Shown here piece by piece: positions 1 to 8,722 of a stretch of DNA of 64,000 nucleotides; position 1 is the stretch's first letter, and every line of letters starts with the position of its first letter. This DNA comes from JARRNE01 sp963824085. GTDB lineage: Bacteria; Pseudomonadota; Gammaproteobacteria; Chromatiales; Chromatiaceae. The stretch covers positions 310,001 to 374,000 of the forward strand of contig CAWGNT010000017.1 of NCBI GenBank assembly GCA_963824085.1. Reading direction: 5' to 3'. The notes beneath the pieces were generated by a model, which saw only the letters and a program-made list of their open reading frames with translations, searched no databases and was not told the origin of the DNA. The translations under genes were made by a program, and so were the position numbers.

Positions 1-195
1 CCAGTGCGCCCGCCGGACGTGACCTTCGTCCCGCACCCGCTGCCTACCGCCTTCGAGCGCTTCAAGGACGATTACATCGACCACCTGTTCATGGTGAGCT
101 CTGACGGGCAGTGGTTGCCCCAGATGCGCTTCTGCCTTCAAGGCGTCGTCGCCCAGAGCAACGACACGATCTGCCGCCTCATCGACCCAGGGTAG
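1..195 (+). CDS. Fic-like protein, C-terminal fragment (partial at left edge)
   Basis: The frame is open at base 1 and ends in TAG, giving about 64 residues. The pattern FERFKDDYIDHLFMVSSDGQW followed by a helical stretch with FCLQGVV resembles the C-terminal helices of Fic/DOC-type AMP-transferases, where a Y-x-x-x-L pair and a W-x-x-x-x-x-FL segment follow the catalytic domain. The HPFx(D/E)GNGR catalytic motif, if there is one, lies outside the window. The assignment is from pattern memory only. It could equally be the tail of an unrelated helical protein or a remnant, and about 165 bases of non-coding sequence follow before trpG. Confidence 0.4.
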   Translation, partial: PVRPPDVTFVPHPLPTAFERFKDDYIDHLFMVSSDGQWLPQMRFCLQGVVAQSNDTICRLIDPG

Positions 196-361
196 GCGGC
201 CACGAATCGTTCGTAGCCAAGCCGATGCGAGTAAACTTATGTCTCTTGTGATTCAATCCGGCGATGGCTGCCGAGCACGGTTCAGAAAGCGGGTATGCAG
301 GCGGGTATCAAATCAAGAGCTTTGGAGCGTTTGTTCTAAGGAACGCTAGGATAGCGCCGAT

Positions 362-943
362 ATGCTCCTGATGATCGACAACTACGACTCCTTCACCTAC
401 AACCTGGTGCAGTACCTGGGAGAGCTGGGAGTGGATGTCCGCGTCTTCCGTAACGACGAGCTCACTCTGGAGCAGGTGGCGGGCCTGGCACCCGAGCGCA
501 TCGTGATCTCTCCTGGTCCCTGTACGCCAAGCGAGGCCGGGATCTCGGTGCCGCTCATCAAGGCGTTCGCTGCTCGTACCCCTATCCTGGGCGTTTGTCT
601 CGGGCACCAATCCATCGGTCAGGCCTTCGGCGGGCGGATTGTCAAGGCGCGCGAGGTCATGCACGGCAAGACCTCGCCCATTTACCACTCCCGGCAGGGT
701 GTCTTCGCAGGGCTCGACGTGCCGTTTCAGGCGACGCGCTATCATTCGCTGGTCATCGAGGCGGAGAGCCTGCCGGAGTGTCTGGAGGTGACGGCCTGGA
801 CCCAGACAGAAGAGGGGGGCCGAGACGAGATCATGGGAGTGCGCCACCGCGAGTATCCTGTTCAGGGAGTGCAGTTCCACCCGGAGTCTATCCTCACGCG
901 GCATGGCCACGACCTGCTGCGCAACTTCATCGAAGGCCGTTAG
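362..943 (+). CDS. trpG: Anthranilate synthase component II (glutamine amidotransferase)
   Basis: Class I glutamine amidotransferase that supplies ammonia to TrpE for anthranilate synthesis. In many bacteria it also serves PabB for folate. The 193 residues match the family length. The N-terminus MLLMIDNYDSFTYNL is typical, the nucleophile is Cys79 in GVCLGHQ, and His173 and Glu175 lie in QFHPES. It is followed closely by trpD and trpC, so trpGDC is an operon. No trpE lies directly upstream. The ATG at 362 is preceded by AGGA-like sequences at 338-351; an in-frame ATG at 371 is an alternative start. Confidence 0.96.
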   Translation: MLLMIDNYDSFTYNLVQYLGELGVDVRVFRNDELTLEQVAGLAPERIVISPGPCTPSEAGISVPLIKAFAARTPILGVCLGHQSIGQAFGGRIVKAREVMHGKTSPIYHSRQGVFAGLDVPFQATRYHSLVIEAESLPECLEVTAWTQTEEGGRDEIMGVRHREYPVQGVQFHPESILTRHGHDLLRNFIEGR

Positions 944-969
944 ACGCTGGCGCAGCAAGAATTGACCCC

Positions 970-1992
970 ATGGACATCAAGCAAGCCATCGCGAAGACGA
1001 TCGACCGTCACGAACTGACCAGTGACGAGATGACCTCGGTCATGCGCGCGATCATGACCGGAGGCGCCACGCCGGCCCAGATCGCCGGCTTCCTGGTTGC
1101 GCTGCGGATGAAGGGTGAGACCGTCACGGAGATCGCTGGTGCGGCCGCGGTCATGCGGGAGCTGGCGACCGGCGTGGACATCGGCGGTCTTTCCTACACC
1201 GTCGACATCGTGGGAACCGGGGGCGATTGCTCAGGTACCTTCAATGTCTCGACCGCCAGCATGTTCGTGGCGGCGGCGGCGGGCTGCCACGTCGCCAAGC
1301 ATGGCAACCGTTCGGTGTCCAGCAAGTCCGGGAGTGCGGACGTGCTTGAGGCCGCTGGGGTCAGGCTCGATCTGACCGCCGAGCAGGTGGCCAATTGCGT
1401 GCGTGAGGTCGGTGTCGGGTTCATGTTTGCCCCCGCGCATCACGGGGCCATGAAACACGCCGTCGGACCCCGGCGCGAGCTTGGAGTGCGCACCCTGTAC
1501 AATGTGCTGGGGCCTTTGACCAACCCCGCGGGGGTGCCAAACCAGGTCCTTGGCGTGTTCAGCGAGGGACTGGTGACTCCACTTGCCGAGGTTCTGCAGC
1601 GGCTTGGCAGCCGCCACGTCATGGTCGTCCATTCCCGGGACGGTCTTGACGAGATCAGCGTCGGCGAGACCACCGAGGTCGCCGAGCTCAAGGACGGCGA
1701 GATCCGGCGCTTCCAAATTCGCCCGGAGGACTACGGGGTCCGCCGCTCGTCCGTGGAGGCGCTGCGCGTGCAAGGCGCCGCGGAGAGCCTTGCCATGATG
1801 CGCGGTGTCCTGGAGGACAAACCTGGGCCGGCGCGCGACATCGTGGTGTTGAACGCCGGGGCCGCCATTTACGTGTCGGGAGTAACGGACAGCCTCGCCG
1901 AGGGCATCCGCTGGGCGGACGGGGCGATCGCCAGTGGCGAGGCCCGCAATCGGCTGGATCGGCTTGTGGTGCTGACCCAGGGTTTTGACTAG
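970..1992 (+). CDS. trpD: Anthranilate phosphoribosyltransferase
   Basis: Transfers phosphoribose from PRPP to anthranilate, the second step of tryptophan synthesis. The 340 residues starting MDIKQAIAKTIDRHEL show the family glycine loop GTGGDCSGTFNVST, which binds PRPP, and the NRSVSSKSGSADVLEA segment of class IV phosphoribosyltransferases. The reading frame stays open upstream to 595, but the ATG at 970, 26 bases after the trpG stop, gives the usual N-terminus. Its stop lies 43 bases before the trpC start, consistent with one transcript. Confidence 0.96.
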   Translation: MDIKQAIAKTIDRHELTSDEMTSVMRAIMTGGATPAQIAGFLVALRMKGETVTEIAGAAAVMRELATGVDIGGLSYTVDIVGTGGDCSGTFNVSTASMFVAAAAGCHVAKHGNRSVSSKSGSADVLEAAGVRLDLTAEQVANCVREVGVGFMFAPAHHGAMKHAVGPRRELGVRTLYNVLGPLTNPAGVPNQVLGVFSEGLVTPLAEVLQRLGSRHVMVVHSRDGLDEISVGETTEVAELKDGEIRRFQIRPEDYGVRRSSVEALRVQGAAESLAMMRGVLEDKPGPARDIVVLNAGAAIYVSGVTDSLAEGIRWADGAIASGEARNRLDRLVVLTQGFD

Positions 1993-2035
1993 GGAAACAG
2001 GATTCATCTTCGCCGAATTTGTAGCGCAACGAGCG

Positions 2036-2836
2036 ATGGCAGACACGCCCGATATCTTGAAGAAGATCATGCGCCGCAAGGTGGAAGAGGTCGCGGCACG
2101 TGCGGAGCGGCGGTCCCTGCGCCAGCTCGCGGCCGGGATCGAGGGTGCGGCGGCGCCTCGCGACTTTGTGGCCGCCCTGGAGAACAGGATCACGGTCGGT
2201 AAGCCGGCGGTCATCGCGGAGATAAAACGGGCGTCTCCGAGCAAGGGCGTCCTGCGTGAGACATTTCGGCCAGCGGGGATCGCAGCCAGCTACGAGCGCG
2301 GCGGCGCCACCTGTCTGTCGGTGCTTACCGATGTGGATTTCTTCCAGGGCCGTGATTTATATCTGCAGGAGGCGCGTGCTGCGTGCGGCCTACCGGTGCT
2401 GCGCAAGGACTTCATCATCGACCCTTACCAGGTGTACGAGGCTCGCGCCATCGGTGCCGACTGCATCCTACTCATTGTCGCTTGCCTCGACGACGCGCAG
2501 CTGGGTGACCTGAACGAGCTCGCGTCCGGTCTCGGCATGGGCGTTTTGGTCGAGGTGCACGACGCGGCCGAGCTGGAACGTGCGCTCGCGCTGTCCGGGC
2601 GCCTCGTCGGGATCAACAATCGGGATCTGCGCAGCTTCGACGTGCGTCTGGAGACCACAATCGGGTTGCTGGATCAGGTCCCTGACGATCGAATATTGGT
2701 CACCGAGAGCGGGATCCATACGCAGGATGACGTGGCGCGCATGCGCCGGCATGGCGTCAACGCCTTCCTGGTCGGAGAGGCATTCATGCGCGCCGAGGAT
2801 CCGGGCGCCGCGCTCCAGCGCCTGTTCGGCGCCTGA
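2036..2836 (+). CDS. trpC: Indole-3-glycerol-phosphate synthase
   Basis: TIM-barrel enzyme that closes the indole ring from carboxyphenylamino-deoxyribulose phosphate. The 266 residues from the ATG at 2036 (MADTPDILKKIM) fit the family length. Hallmarks are the catalytic lysine in EIKRASPSKG, the LRKDFIID strand, the GINNRDL segment and the phosphate-binding VTESGI and LVGEAFM loops. An in-frame start at 1985 would overlap trpD and add 17 unlikely residues. It is monofunctional, with no TrpF domain fused. Confidence 0.96.
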   Translation: MADTPDILKKIMRRKVEEVAARAERRSLRQLAAGIEGAAAPRDFVAALENRITVGKPAVIAEIKRASPSKGVLRETFRPAGIAASYERGGATCLSVLTDVDFFQGRDLYLQEARAACGLPVLRKDFIIDPYQVYEARAIGADCILLIVACLDDAQLGDLNELASGLGMGVLVEVHDAAELERALALSGRLVGINNRDLRSFDVRLETTIGLLDQVPDDRILVTESGIHTQDDVARMRRHGVNAFLVGEAFMRAEDPGAALQRLFGA

Positions 2837-2851
2837 TCCTTTTCTGTAGCG

Positions 2852-3904
2852 ATGACACAGATAGCCGGGCACTACGCGGAGGCGCCGGTCGTGCGTCACC
2901 GTACCTGGCGCCACTTGTTGCGTTGGCTGGTGGAGCGCGTGGACCGTCGTCTCGCCGATATCTCGCGCAAGGATTTGACCGCGCGGCTCTTGGCAGTGGC
3001 GACGCTTGGACGCTGGATCGCGTGGCAGGACGTGCGGCCGGCTCGACCCGGTCGCTTCCGGGTGGCGATTGTCGGGGCGCACGAGCTCGACGCCTTCGAT
3101 CGCGGCAAGTGGTACGGCCTGCTCCCCGCACTGCTCGCCTCTGATGATGCCGTCGAGGTGTTGTTCGTCGGGCCGAGCGTCGCCTTCGAGGGGTCTCGGT
3201 TTCCGCCCGTGGGACCACCGTCGGTCGGCGCGGTCACTACGCGTGCCTATCCGGTGACGTTGGGTGAATGCTGGCAGGATCTCGCCGCGGACCCGCCGGA
3301 CCTTGCGATGATGTTTCAGCCGGGATTCGAGACCAATGACAGCTGGTTCGCGGGACTGGGTCTCAGCTCGTTGGTCACCTCCGGCATACCCGTGGGAGCG
3401 ACCAGCTACGGCCGCGACGAGTACGTCATCGATCGGACGGTGCTTGTCGCGCGCGGGTATTCGGCGGCCGGAGATGCCGTCGAGAACCCCTTCTATATGG
3501 AGATGGGACACGCCAATATCCGCTGGGGCCACACGCTGTGGCGGCTCGGTCCCGACGTGCCGGGGCCTGGGTTCGTGCCGGATGAACACAGGCTTCAGGG
3601 GGTGGGGCGGCTCTCGCAGATGTTGGCCCGGTTGTTCACCGCCGGTTTCGTGAGCGAGCCGCTGGCTTTCGGAACCGACGTGGACGTCCTGTTGCCTGGG
3701 CACGGACGTGCACGGCTCATCTTTCTTCTGGGTGACCTATATGCGGACCCGCAGACCGGTGCCCTGTTGCGACGGCGAGGCGGGGACTGGCACGCACTCG
3801 ATACACGGCTTCCCACCGAGCTGCTGCGGACGCGGCCGGCACCCGCTCCGGATTCCCTCGATTGCGCGCTGTGGGCCGCCGAGCTCGTGGACGGGCTGCT
3901 CTAG
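2852..3904 (+). CDS. Conserved protein of unknown function, trailing trpGDC
   Basis: Starts 15 bases after trpC, so it is probably the last gene of the same transcript. The product has 350 residues, is soluble, and shows no signal peptide. A basic N-terminal region is followed by an alpha/beta segment: a buried strand FRVAIVGAHELDAF, then VEVLFVGPS, then PDLAMMFQPGFETNDSW and LVTSGIPVGATSYGRDEY. That order of strands, with a PD..hhFxPG motif followed by a conserved W and a T-S pair, is reminiscent of the C-terminal domain of the Mss51/MYND-type family. This is only a resemblance recalled from memory. No catalytic motif could be assigned, and a role in tryptophan metabolism is not implied by position alone. 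Confidence 0.7.
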   Translation: MTQIAGHYAEAPVVRHRTWRHLLRWLVERVDRRLADISRKDLTARLLAVATLGRWIAWQDVRPARPGRFRVAIVGAHELDAFDRGKWYGLLPALLASDDAVEVLFVGPSVAFEGSRFPPVGPPSVGAVTTRAYPVTLGECWQDLAADPPDLAMMFQPGFETNDSWFAGLGLSSLVTSGIPVGATSYGRDEYVIDRTVLVARGYSAAGDAVENPFYMEMGHANIRWGHTLWRLGPDVPGPGFVPDEHRLQGVGRLSQMLARLFTAGFVSEPLAFGTDVDVLLPGHGRARLIFLLGDLYADPQTGALLRRRGGDWHALDTRLPTELLRTRPAPAPDSLDCALWAAELVDGLL

Positions 3905-3924
3905 GCCGTCGACTCGGCGGCGAG

Positions 3925-4572
3925 CTACCGCGTCCCGAAAACCACGATCGTCTTGCCTTTGACGTAGATCAGGCCCCGCTCCTCCAGGGCCTTGAGCACC
4001 CGTCCCGCCATCTCCCGCGAGCAGCCGACAATCCGGCCGATCTCCTGGCGCGTGATGCGGATCTGCATCCCATCCGGGTGAGTCATGGCGTCTGGTTGCC
4101 GACAGAGATCGAGCAGGGTTCCGGCGATGCGTCCGGTCACGTCGAGAAATGCAAGACGTCCCACTTTTCGGTCCGTGTGGAGTAGGCGTTGACTCAGCTG
4201 ATAGCCCACAGCGAAGAGAAAGTCTTTGGCGTGCTCCTTGAGATCGCTCTCCAATAGCCGCTCAAGTCGCTTGTAGGTGATCTCTGCCACCCGGCACGGC
4301 GTGCGCGTGCGTATGATGACGCTGCGCGTGGTTTGGGGGGTAAAGAGGCCCATCTCGCCGATAAACTCGCCCTGATTGATGTAAGCGAGCACAATCTCGC
4401 GCTGCTCCTCGTCATCTATTACGGCAGCGACGGAACCCTCGACCAGGTAATACAGGCTTTCCGCGGGTTCGCCCTTGCGGATGAACTCGACGTGCTTGTC
4501 GTAACGTCTGGTGTGACAGAGTGGTAAGAAGGCTTCTAGCCAGGCGGGCTGCGGTTTCTTGGGTAAGATCAT
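3925..4572 (-). CDS. crp: cAMP receptor protein (CRP/Vfr-type transcription regulator)
   Basis: Global regulator with an N-terminal cyclic-nucleotide domain and a C-terminal helix-turn-helix. The 215 residues align nearly end to end with E. coli CRP, including GEFIGEMGLF and the R-S pair in TTRSV of the cAMP pocket, the FLDVTGRIA hinge, DAMTHPDGMQIRITRQEIG, and the recognition helix of the GCSREMAGR segment. The start at 4572 is chosen because MILPKKPQPAWLEAF aligns with the E. coli N-terminus, because AAAGGAAAG sits just upstream, and because the longer frame to 4620 would begin inside the promoter. It is divergent from the OsmC gene, as crp and yhfA are in enterics. Confidence 0.95.
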   Translation of the reverse strand: MILPKKPQPAWLEAFLPLCHTRRYDKHVEFIRKGEPAESLYYLVEGSVAAVIDDEEQREIVLAYINQGEFIGEMGLFTPQTTRSVIIRTRTPCRVAEITYKRLERLLESDLKEHAKDFLFAVGYQLSQRLLHTDRKVGRLAFLDVTGRIAGTLLDLCRQPDAMTHPDGMQIRITRQEIGRIVGCSREMAGRVLKALEERGLIYVKGKTIVVFGTR

Positions 4573-4609
4573 CTTTCCTTTGGCGTTCTTGTCGGTGCGA
4601 CGCACCCCG

Positions 4610-4638
4610 ATTCTAGGCAAGCTGCTGCGACTTGTCGA
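4610..4638 (-). promoter_or_regulatory. Sigma-70-type promoter of crp
   Basis: On the minus strand, TCGACA (4638-4633) and TAGAAT (4615-4610) are separated by exactly 17 bases. Transcription would begin near 4603, leaving a leader of about 30 bases before the crp ATG at 4572. Found by eye, without experimental support. Confidence 0.55.
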
Positions 4639-4724
4639 TCTATGTTAGGCTCCGCGACTTATTTTGCGCCGCCTCGATGCCGAGGAACGTCGCCGGTGGG
4701 GATCGCGGGTTCAGGAGAGAGGAC

Positions 4725-5141
4725 ATGAAGGCTCGCGTCAAATGGATCGAAGGGGTCGCGATGCTGGGTGAGTCCGCTAGCGGCCATGCAGTGGTCATGG
4801 ACGGGCCGCCTGAGCACGGGGGTCGGAACCTCGGGGTGCGCCCCATGGAGATGCTCTTGATCGGAATGGGCGGCTGCACCGAGTTCGACGTCCTGCACAT
4901 TCTTCGTCGGCAGCGCATGGACGTGACCGACTGCGTCGTCGAGCTCGAGGGCGAGCGGGCTGCGGACGACCCGAAGGTGTTCACTCGCATCCATGTTCAT
5001 TTCATCGTCACCGGACGCGGGTTGAGCGAAAGGCAGGTTCAGCGGGCCGTCAAGCTGAGCGCCGACAAGTATTGCTCAGCCTCCATCATGCTCGGTGCGA
5101 TGGCCGAGATCACGCACGATTTCGAGATCCGCGATGCCTGA
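4725..5141 (+). CDS. OsmC family protein (YhfA-like)
   Basis: Small peroxiredoxin-like protein of the OsmC/Ohr superfamily, which generally reduces organic hydroperoxides. The 138 residues start at MKARVKWIEGVAMLGE; the ATG at 4725 follows an AGGAGAGAGG ribosome site. The two conserved cysteines are present in GGCTEFDV and KYCSASIML. The crp-divergent position is the same as that of E. coli yhfA, which belongs to this family. A longer in-frame start at 4632 would overlap the crp promoter and is rejected. Confidence 0.88.
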   Translation: MKARVKWIEGVAMLGESASGHAVVMDGPPEHGGRNLGVRPMEMLLIGMGGCTEFDVLHILRRQRMDVTDCVVELEGERAADDPKVFTRIHVHFIVTGRGLSERQVQRAVKLSADKYCSASIMLGAMAEITHDFEIRDA

Positions 5142-6723
5142 GGCGGCGGCCGAGTTCGACGCCCTAAGCCAAGAGTTTTTCGGCCCCTGGTTTCGCTACC
5201 ACCCGGACCGTGCCGTCGAGCTCGGCATCGACGGCTTCGAGCGCCTGCTGCCGGCACAGAGCGACGACGAGCTCGGCGCTCTGCTGGCCTGGTTGGAATC
5301 CCTCGTGGTCGCGTTGGAGGAGATCGACTATCCGGCCTTGGACGGCGCTCGCCGGATCGACCTCCGCCTGATGTTCGGGGCTGCTCGCGTCGAGCATCAG
5401 GAGCTTTTGGAGCGCGACTGGCGTCACCGGGATCCCCTGCGCTTTCTGCCTATCGGCGAGATCTTCCGTCTCACGCTGCGCCCGCCGGAGGAGGTTCGCG
5501 AGGCCCTTGTCAGCCTGCTGCGCCGGGTTCCGGAGTATCTGCGGCTCGCAATCACTCACTTGCGGCCGATGGCGGAGCTGACCTCTCCCGCCCTGGCCGA
5601 GGCGGCCGTCGACGAGGCGGAGCGCGGGCGCTGTTACTTGCGGGAGCTGGCCGGAAGTGCCTGGTTGCGCTCTCATTGTCACGGCTGCGCCGAGATCGAG
5701 CGCCTTGTCGACGATGCGTGCACCGCGCTGACTGGCTACGCGGAGGCGTTGCGCCGGGAGATCGCCCCGCGGGCGCATCAACCTCTGGGCTGCGGCGAAC
5801 GACACCTGCAGTTGATATTCATGCATCGGCACTTCATGGAGCTGGACCCCGTTCGGTCGGGCGCCCTGCTTGAGAATGCGCTGGTGGAGAGCGAGGAAGA
5901 GCTGGCGGCGTTCTGCGACGACACGGGTATCGCACGAGTGGCTGCTGCGGCGCATTGCGAGGCCAACGCGGTTCCGGCAGCCGCACGTGTGGAGACCTGC
6001 CGACGCGAGAGCGATCGACTCGCGGACTTTCTTCGGCACAGCCGCCTGGTGAGCCTGCCGGATGCCTCGCTGCGCATCAGCGAGCGGCTCCCTTGTCCGC
6101 GACCCCAGCGTTTCGCAGGCGAGTACGTTCCCGACCAGGAGGGTGGCTCGGGAGTGCTCTTTCTCGCGGGCGGCTTGACGACCGAGCCCATGGTCGCGCT
6201 GCGCGCACGCTGTATCGACGAGGGCTGGGGCGGCACCCATCTGCTTACATTCGCCGGCGGAGCCGAGGGGAAACGGATAGCCCGCTGCCTATGTGGCGGT
6301 ACAAGCCTGCGGATCGCGTGGGGTTTGTATCTACGGGAGCGGCTTGCCGCGCTGGGCTATATGACGGCGGACGACCGGTTCCACGCCCTGCTTCATCGAC
6401 AGCACCTGCTTCGTCGCGGTCTGCTCGATCTGAGCCTCAATCTCGCTGCGGCGGACCGTACGGACCTGAGCGCCGGTGCAGCTCCCGCGACGGATGTTGT
6501 CGAGCTGGCACGACGTCCAGGAGATGCCTTGGCCGGAGCGCTCGGCTGGCAAGCCCTCGTGCAGGCACGTCAACTCGCAGAGCGGCATGAGGGCAAGGGA
6601 TTCAGTGAGCGCGCCTTCCACGACCGCCTCTTGTCACACGGACCCATCCCACTGCCACTGATCCTCAGCGAGGAGCTCGGGATCGAGGTGTGGCAATCGA
6701 TCAGTCGCGATCTCGGCGTGTAG
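5134..6723 (+). CDS. DUF885-like protein lacking the usual metal-binding motif
   Basis: A 529-residue protein whose ATG overlaps the OsmC stop (ATGCCTGA), so the two are translationally coupled. The N-terminal half fits the DUF885 pattern: FDALSQEFFGPWFRYHPDRAVELG, then LDGARRIDLRLMF with LERDWRHRDPLRFLP. Family members usually carry an HExxPGHH-type zinc site in the C-terminal half. Here the equivalent area reads GGTHLLTFAGGAEGKRIARC and then RIAWGLYLRERLAALG, with no HExxH. It may therefore be a non-catalytic member or have a changed chemistry. The family assignment is from pattern recognition. Confidence 0.7.
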   Translation: MPEAAAEFDALSQEFFGPWFRYHPDRAVELGIDGFERLLPAQSDDELGALLAWLESLVVALEEIDYPALDGARRIDLRLMFGAARVEHQELLERDWRHRDPLRFLPIGEIFRLTLRPPEEVREALVSLLRRVPEYLRLAITHLRPMAELTSPALAEAAVDEAERGRCYLRELAGSAWLRSHCHGCAEIERLVDDACTALTGYAEALRREIAPRAHQPLGCGERHLQLIFMHRHFMELDPVRSGALLENALVESEEELAAFCDDTGIARVAAAAHCEANAVPAAARVETCRRESDRLADFLRHSRLVSLPDASLRISERLPCPRPQRFAGEYVPDQEGGSGVLFLAGGLTTEPMVALRARCIDEGWGGTHLLTFAGGAEGKRIARCLCGGTSLRIAWGLYLRERLAALGYMTADDRFHALLHRQHLLRRGLLDLSLNLAAADRTDLSAGAAPATDVVELARRPGDALAGALGWQALVQARQLAERHEGKGFSERAFHDRLLSHGPIPLPLILSEELGIEVWQSISRDLGV

Positions 6724-6903
6724 CGGGATATGGGCACCCCCTATGCGGCCCCATGGGGTCGGGATCGGACGAGAGTGTCTTCCTGGTTCTGCCACTTTCA
6801 ATGGGTTGCGGCCATTGGAAACGGCAGCGGACCCTTGGGCTGCTGAGGTTTGTGACACTTGCGATGGCCGTGGCGACAGGGACCATCGGCTGCTTGAAAT
6901 TGC

Positions 6904-6930
6904 GCAGGCGTCTGCTTAGCTTGCGCCTGC
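6904..6930 (+). other. Inverted repeat in the speD leader
   Basis: GCAGGCG at 6904-6910 and CGCCTGC at 6924-6930 form a 7-bp stem with a 13-base loop, 24 bases before the speD ATG. The 231-base gap 6724-6954 otherwise shows only GC-rich sequence. Whether the stem regulates speD is unknown; it does not match any SAM riboswitch I recognise. Confidence 0.35.
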
Positions 6931-6954
6931 CTCCGATCCCACCACGGAAGTGCG

Positions 6955-7770
6955 ATGCCAGAGACTCTGAAGAAGCTGAAGCTTCACGGGTTCAACAACC
7001 TGACCAAGGCCCTGAGCTTCAATATCTACGATATCTGCTACGCGGAGACGCCGCAGCAGCGCGAGGCGTACATCGATTACATCGACGAGGCCTACAACGC
7101 GGTACGTCTGACCGGCATCCTGACCGACGTTGCCAACATCATCGGCGCCAACATCCTCAACGTCGCCCATGTGGACTACGAGCCGCAAGGTGCCTCGGTG
7201 ACCATGCTGATCTCGGAGGAGCCGGTTGCCGCGGAGCTTCTCTCCAACACGCAGGCCCCCGGTCCTCTGCCGGAGTCGGTGGTGGCGCACCTCGACAAGA
7301 GCCACATAACGGTCCACACGTACCCCGAGAGCGACCCCCACAGCGGGATCAGCACCTTTCGCGCTGACATCGATGTCTCCACGTGTGGCCGTATCTCGCC
7401 TCTGAAGGCCCTGAACTATCTGATCCACGCCTTGGAGTCGGATATCGTCATCATGGACTACCGCGTGCGCGGCTTTACGCGGGATGTCAACGGTCGCAAG
7501 TTGTTCATTGACCACAACATCAGCTCGATCCAGAACTACCTGAGCCGGGATACGAAGAACCGCTATCAGATGGTGGACGTCAACGTCTACCAGGAGAACA
7601 TGTTCCACACCAAGATGATGGTGAAGAAGTTCCGTCTAGGCGACTATCTCTTCTGCGTGGAGGAGAAGGATCTGTCCGAGTATGAGCACAAACGCATCCA
7701 CAAGCGTGTGCGCCGGGAGATGGCCGAAATCTTCTACGGCAGGAACCTTGGCCGCAACCTGGAGCTCTAG
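6955..7770 (+). CDS. speD: S-adenosylmethionine decarboxylase proenzyme
   Basis: Makes decarboxylated SAM, the aminopropyl donor for spermidine synthesis. This is the long E. coli-type (class 1A) enzyme of 271 residues. It is made as a proenzyme that cleaves itself at Lys115-Ser116 in DKSHIT, turning Ser116 into the pyruvoyl cofactor. The catalytic cysteine is Cys144 in DVSTCGRISPLKAL. The gene is monocistronic: speE is not adjacent, a non-coding region lies upstream, and a palindromic repeat lies downstream. Confidence 0.95.
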   Translation: MPETLKKLKLHGFNNLTKALSFNIYDICYAETPQQREAYIDYIDEAYNAVRLTGILTDVANIIGANILNVAHVDYEPQGASVTMLISEEPVAAELLSNTQAPGPLPESVVAHLDKSHITVHTYPESDPHSGISTFRADIDVSTCGRISPLKALNYLIHALESDIVIMDYRVRGFTRDVNGRKLFIDHNISSIQNYLSRDTKNRYQMVDVNVYQENMFHTKMMVKKFRLGDYLFCVEEKDLSEYEHKRIHKRVRREMAEIFYGRNLGRNLEL

Positions 7771-7838
7771 CAGAGCTGCACCGAAGTGCCGGTAACAACG
7801 CCATACCTGCCGACTGCAACTTTTCGGCTCTAGCCCGA

Positions 7839-7939
7839 GGGGTTGGGTTGCGGGCGACAGGGGTGTCGACAGCACGGAGGCTGCCGTCAAGCTACATGGA
7901 CGTATTCACGGCGTCCCCGGACGTCCGTAACCCAACCCC
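7839..7939 (+). repeat. Palindromic dispersed element, copy A
   Basis: An imperfect palindrome of about 100 bases. Outer arms GGGGTTGGGTTGC and GTAACCCAACCCC enclose an inner stem built on GCCGTCAAG and TTCACGGC. Copies B (30888-30980) and C (54226-54323, opposite strand) share the inner blocks GAGGCTG(C/T)CGTCAAGC and ACGGCGTCCC and the GGGTTGC/GCAACCC ends. It lies between the convergent ends of speD and coq7. The 307-base gap 7771-8077 holds no gene. Confidence 0.75.
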
Positions 7940-8077
7940 GGAAAACCGACAACCGAGAAGAGCATCGCGTGGCTGCTGGGACTTCGGCGCGGCTGTACTG
8001 GATGTCGGTGACGACAGGGCGTCGTTGTCGTTGTCGCGCAGTGAGCCGCAGATGACGCTCGGCAACGTTCGTCGGCC

Positions 8078-8722
8078 TCATATCCAATACACGCTCCCCG
8101 TCATTACCTTCGAGGCCAGCCGCATTGCGAGTCTGATCGGCCCGGGGAGGTCTACGCCCCCAGCCGCCTTCGCTACCTGGGCGTGGCGCGTCTCGTCTGC
8201 CTTCATATGCTCGAGGATCGCGCGTGTCCTCTCGTCTTGCGCCGGTATCGCAGCCATGTGCCCGTCGAGATGGCTTTCAACCTGACGCTCGGTTTCGACC
8301 ACGAACCCCAGGCTCCACTTATCACCAGCGGCGCCCGCAAGGGCACCGATGGTAAATGAGCTCGCGTACCACAGCGGATTCAGGAGGCTCTTGCGGCCCC
8401 CCAGCTCGGCGATGCGGGCCTCGCACCAGTCGAGGTGGTCATTTTCCTCTCGCGCGGAACGCTCCATGTTGCGCCGCACCTCCGGCAACCGGGCGGTGAA
8501 GGCCTGACCTTGATAGAGCGCCTGGGCGCACACCTCGCCGGTGTGGTTAACGCGCATCAAACGGCCGACGTGCGTGCGCTCATGATCGCTGAGCTCCGTT
8601 TCGGGGTGGCCGGTGGCCGGGCTCGAGCGCTCCGTCGTCTGAGGCCTTCCGAAAAGCGTCCGGATTGCCTGATCGAGGTTCACCAGCGCTCGGTCGAGGG
8701 GGGTGTAATCGCGGGTGGTCAT
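8078..8722 (-). CDS. coq7: Coq7-type demethoxyubiquinone hydroxylase
   Basis: Ferritin-like di-iron hydroxylase that adds the C6 hydroxyl in ubiquinone synthesis, replacing UbiF of enterics. Its 214 residues carry the expected ligand segments in order: HTGEVCAQ, REENDHLDWCE, ETERQVESHLDGH and DETRHAQVA. With ubiH and ubiI at 20.2-22.6 kb, the window encodes hydroxylases for all three ring positions. The short region 8723-8875 upstream should hold its promoter. Confidence 0.95.
   Translation of the reverse strand: MTTRDYTPLDRALVNLDQAIRTLFGRPQTTERSSPATGHPETELSDHERTHVGRLMRVNHTGEVCAQALYQGQAFTARLPEVRRNMERSAREENDHLDWCEARIAELGGRKSLLNPLWYASSFTIGALAGAAGDKWSLGFVVETERQVESHLDGHMAAIPAQDERTRAILEHMKADETRHAQVAKAAGGVDLPGPIRLAMRLASKVMTGSVYWI

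Noticed and set aside
1231..2244. Long minus-strand frame across trpD and trpC
   Set aside because: A codon-bias shadow of the trp genes; no ribosome site and no family pattern.
6724..6954. Possible SAM-sensing riboswitch before speD
   Set aside because: Only a simple 7-bp stem is present; no conserved SAM riboswitch core was recognised.
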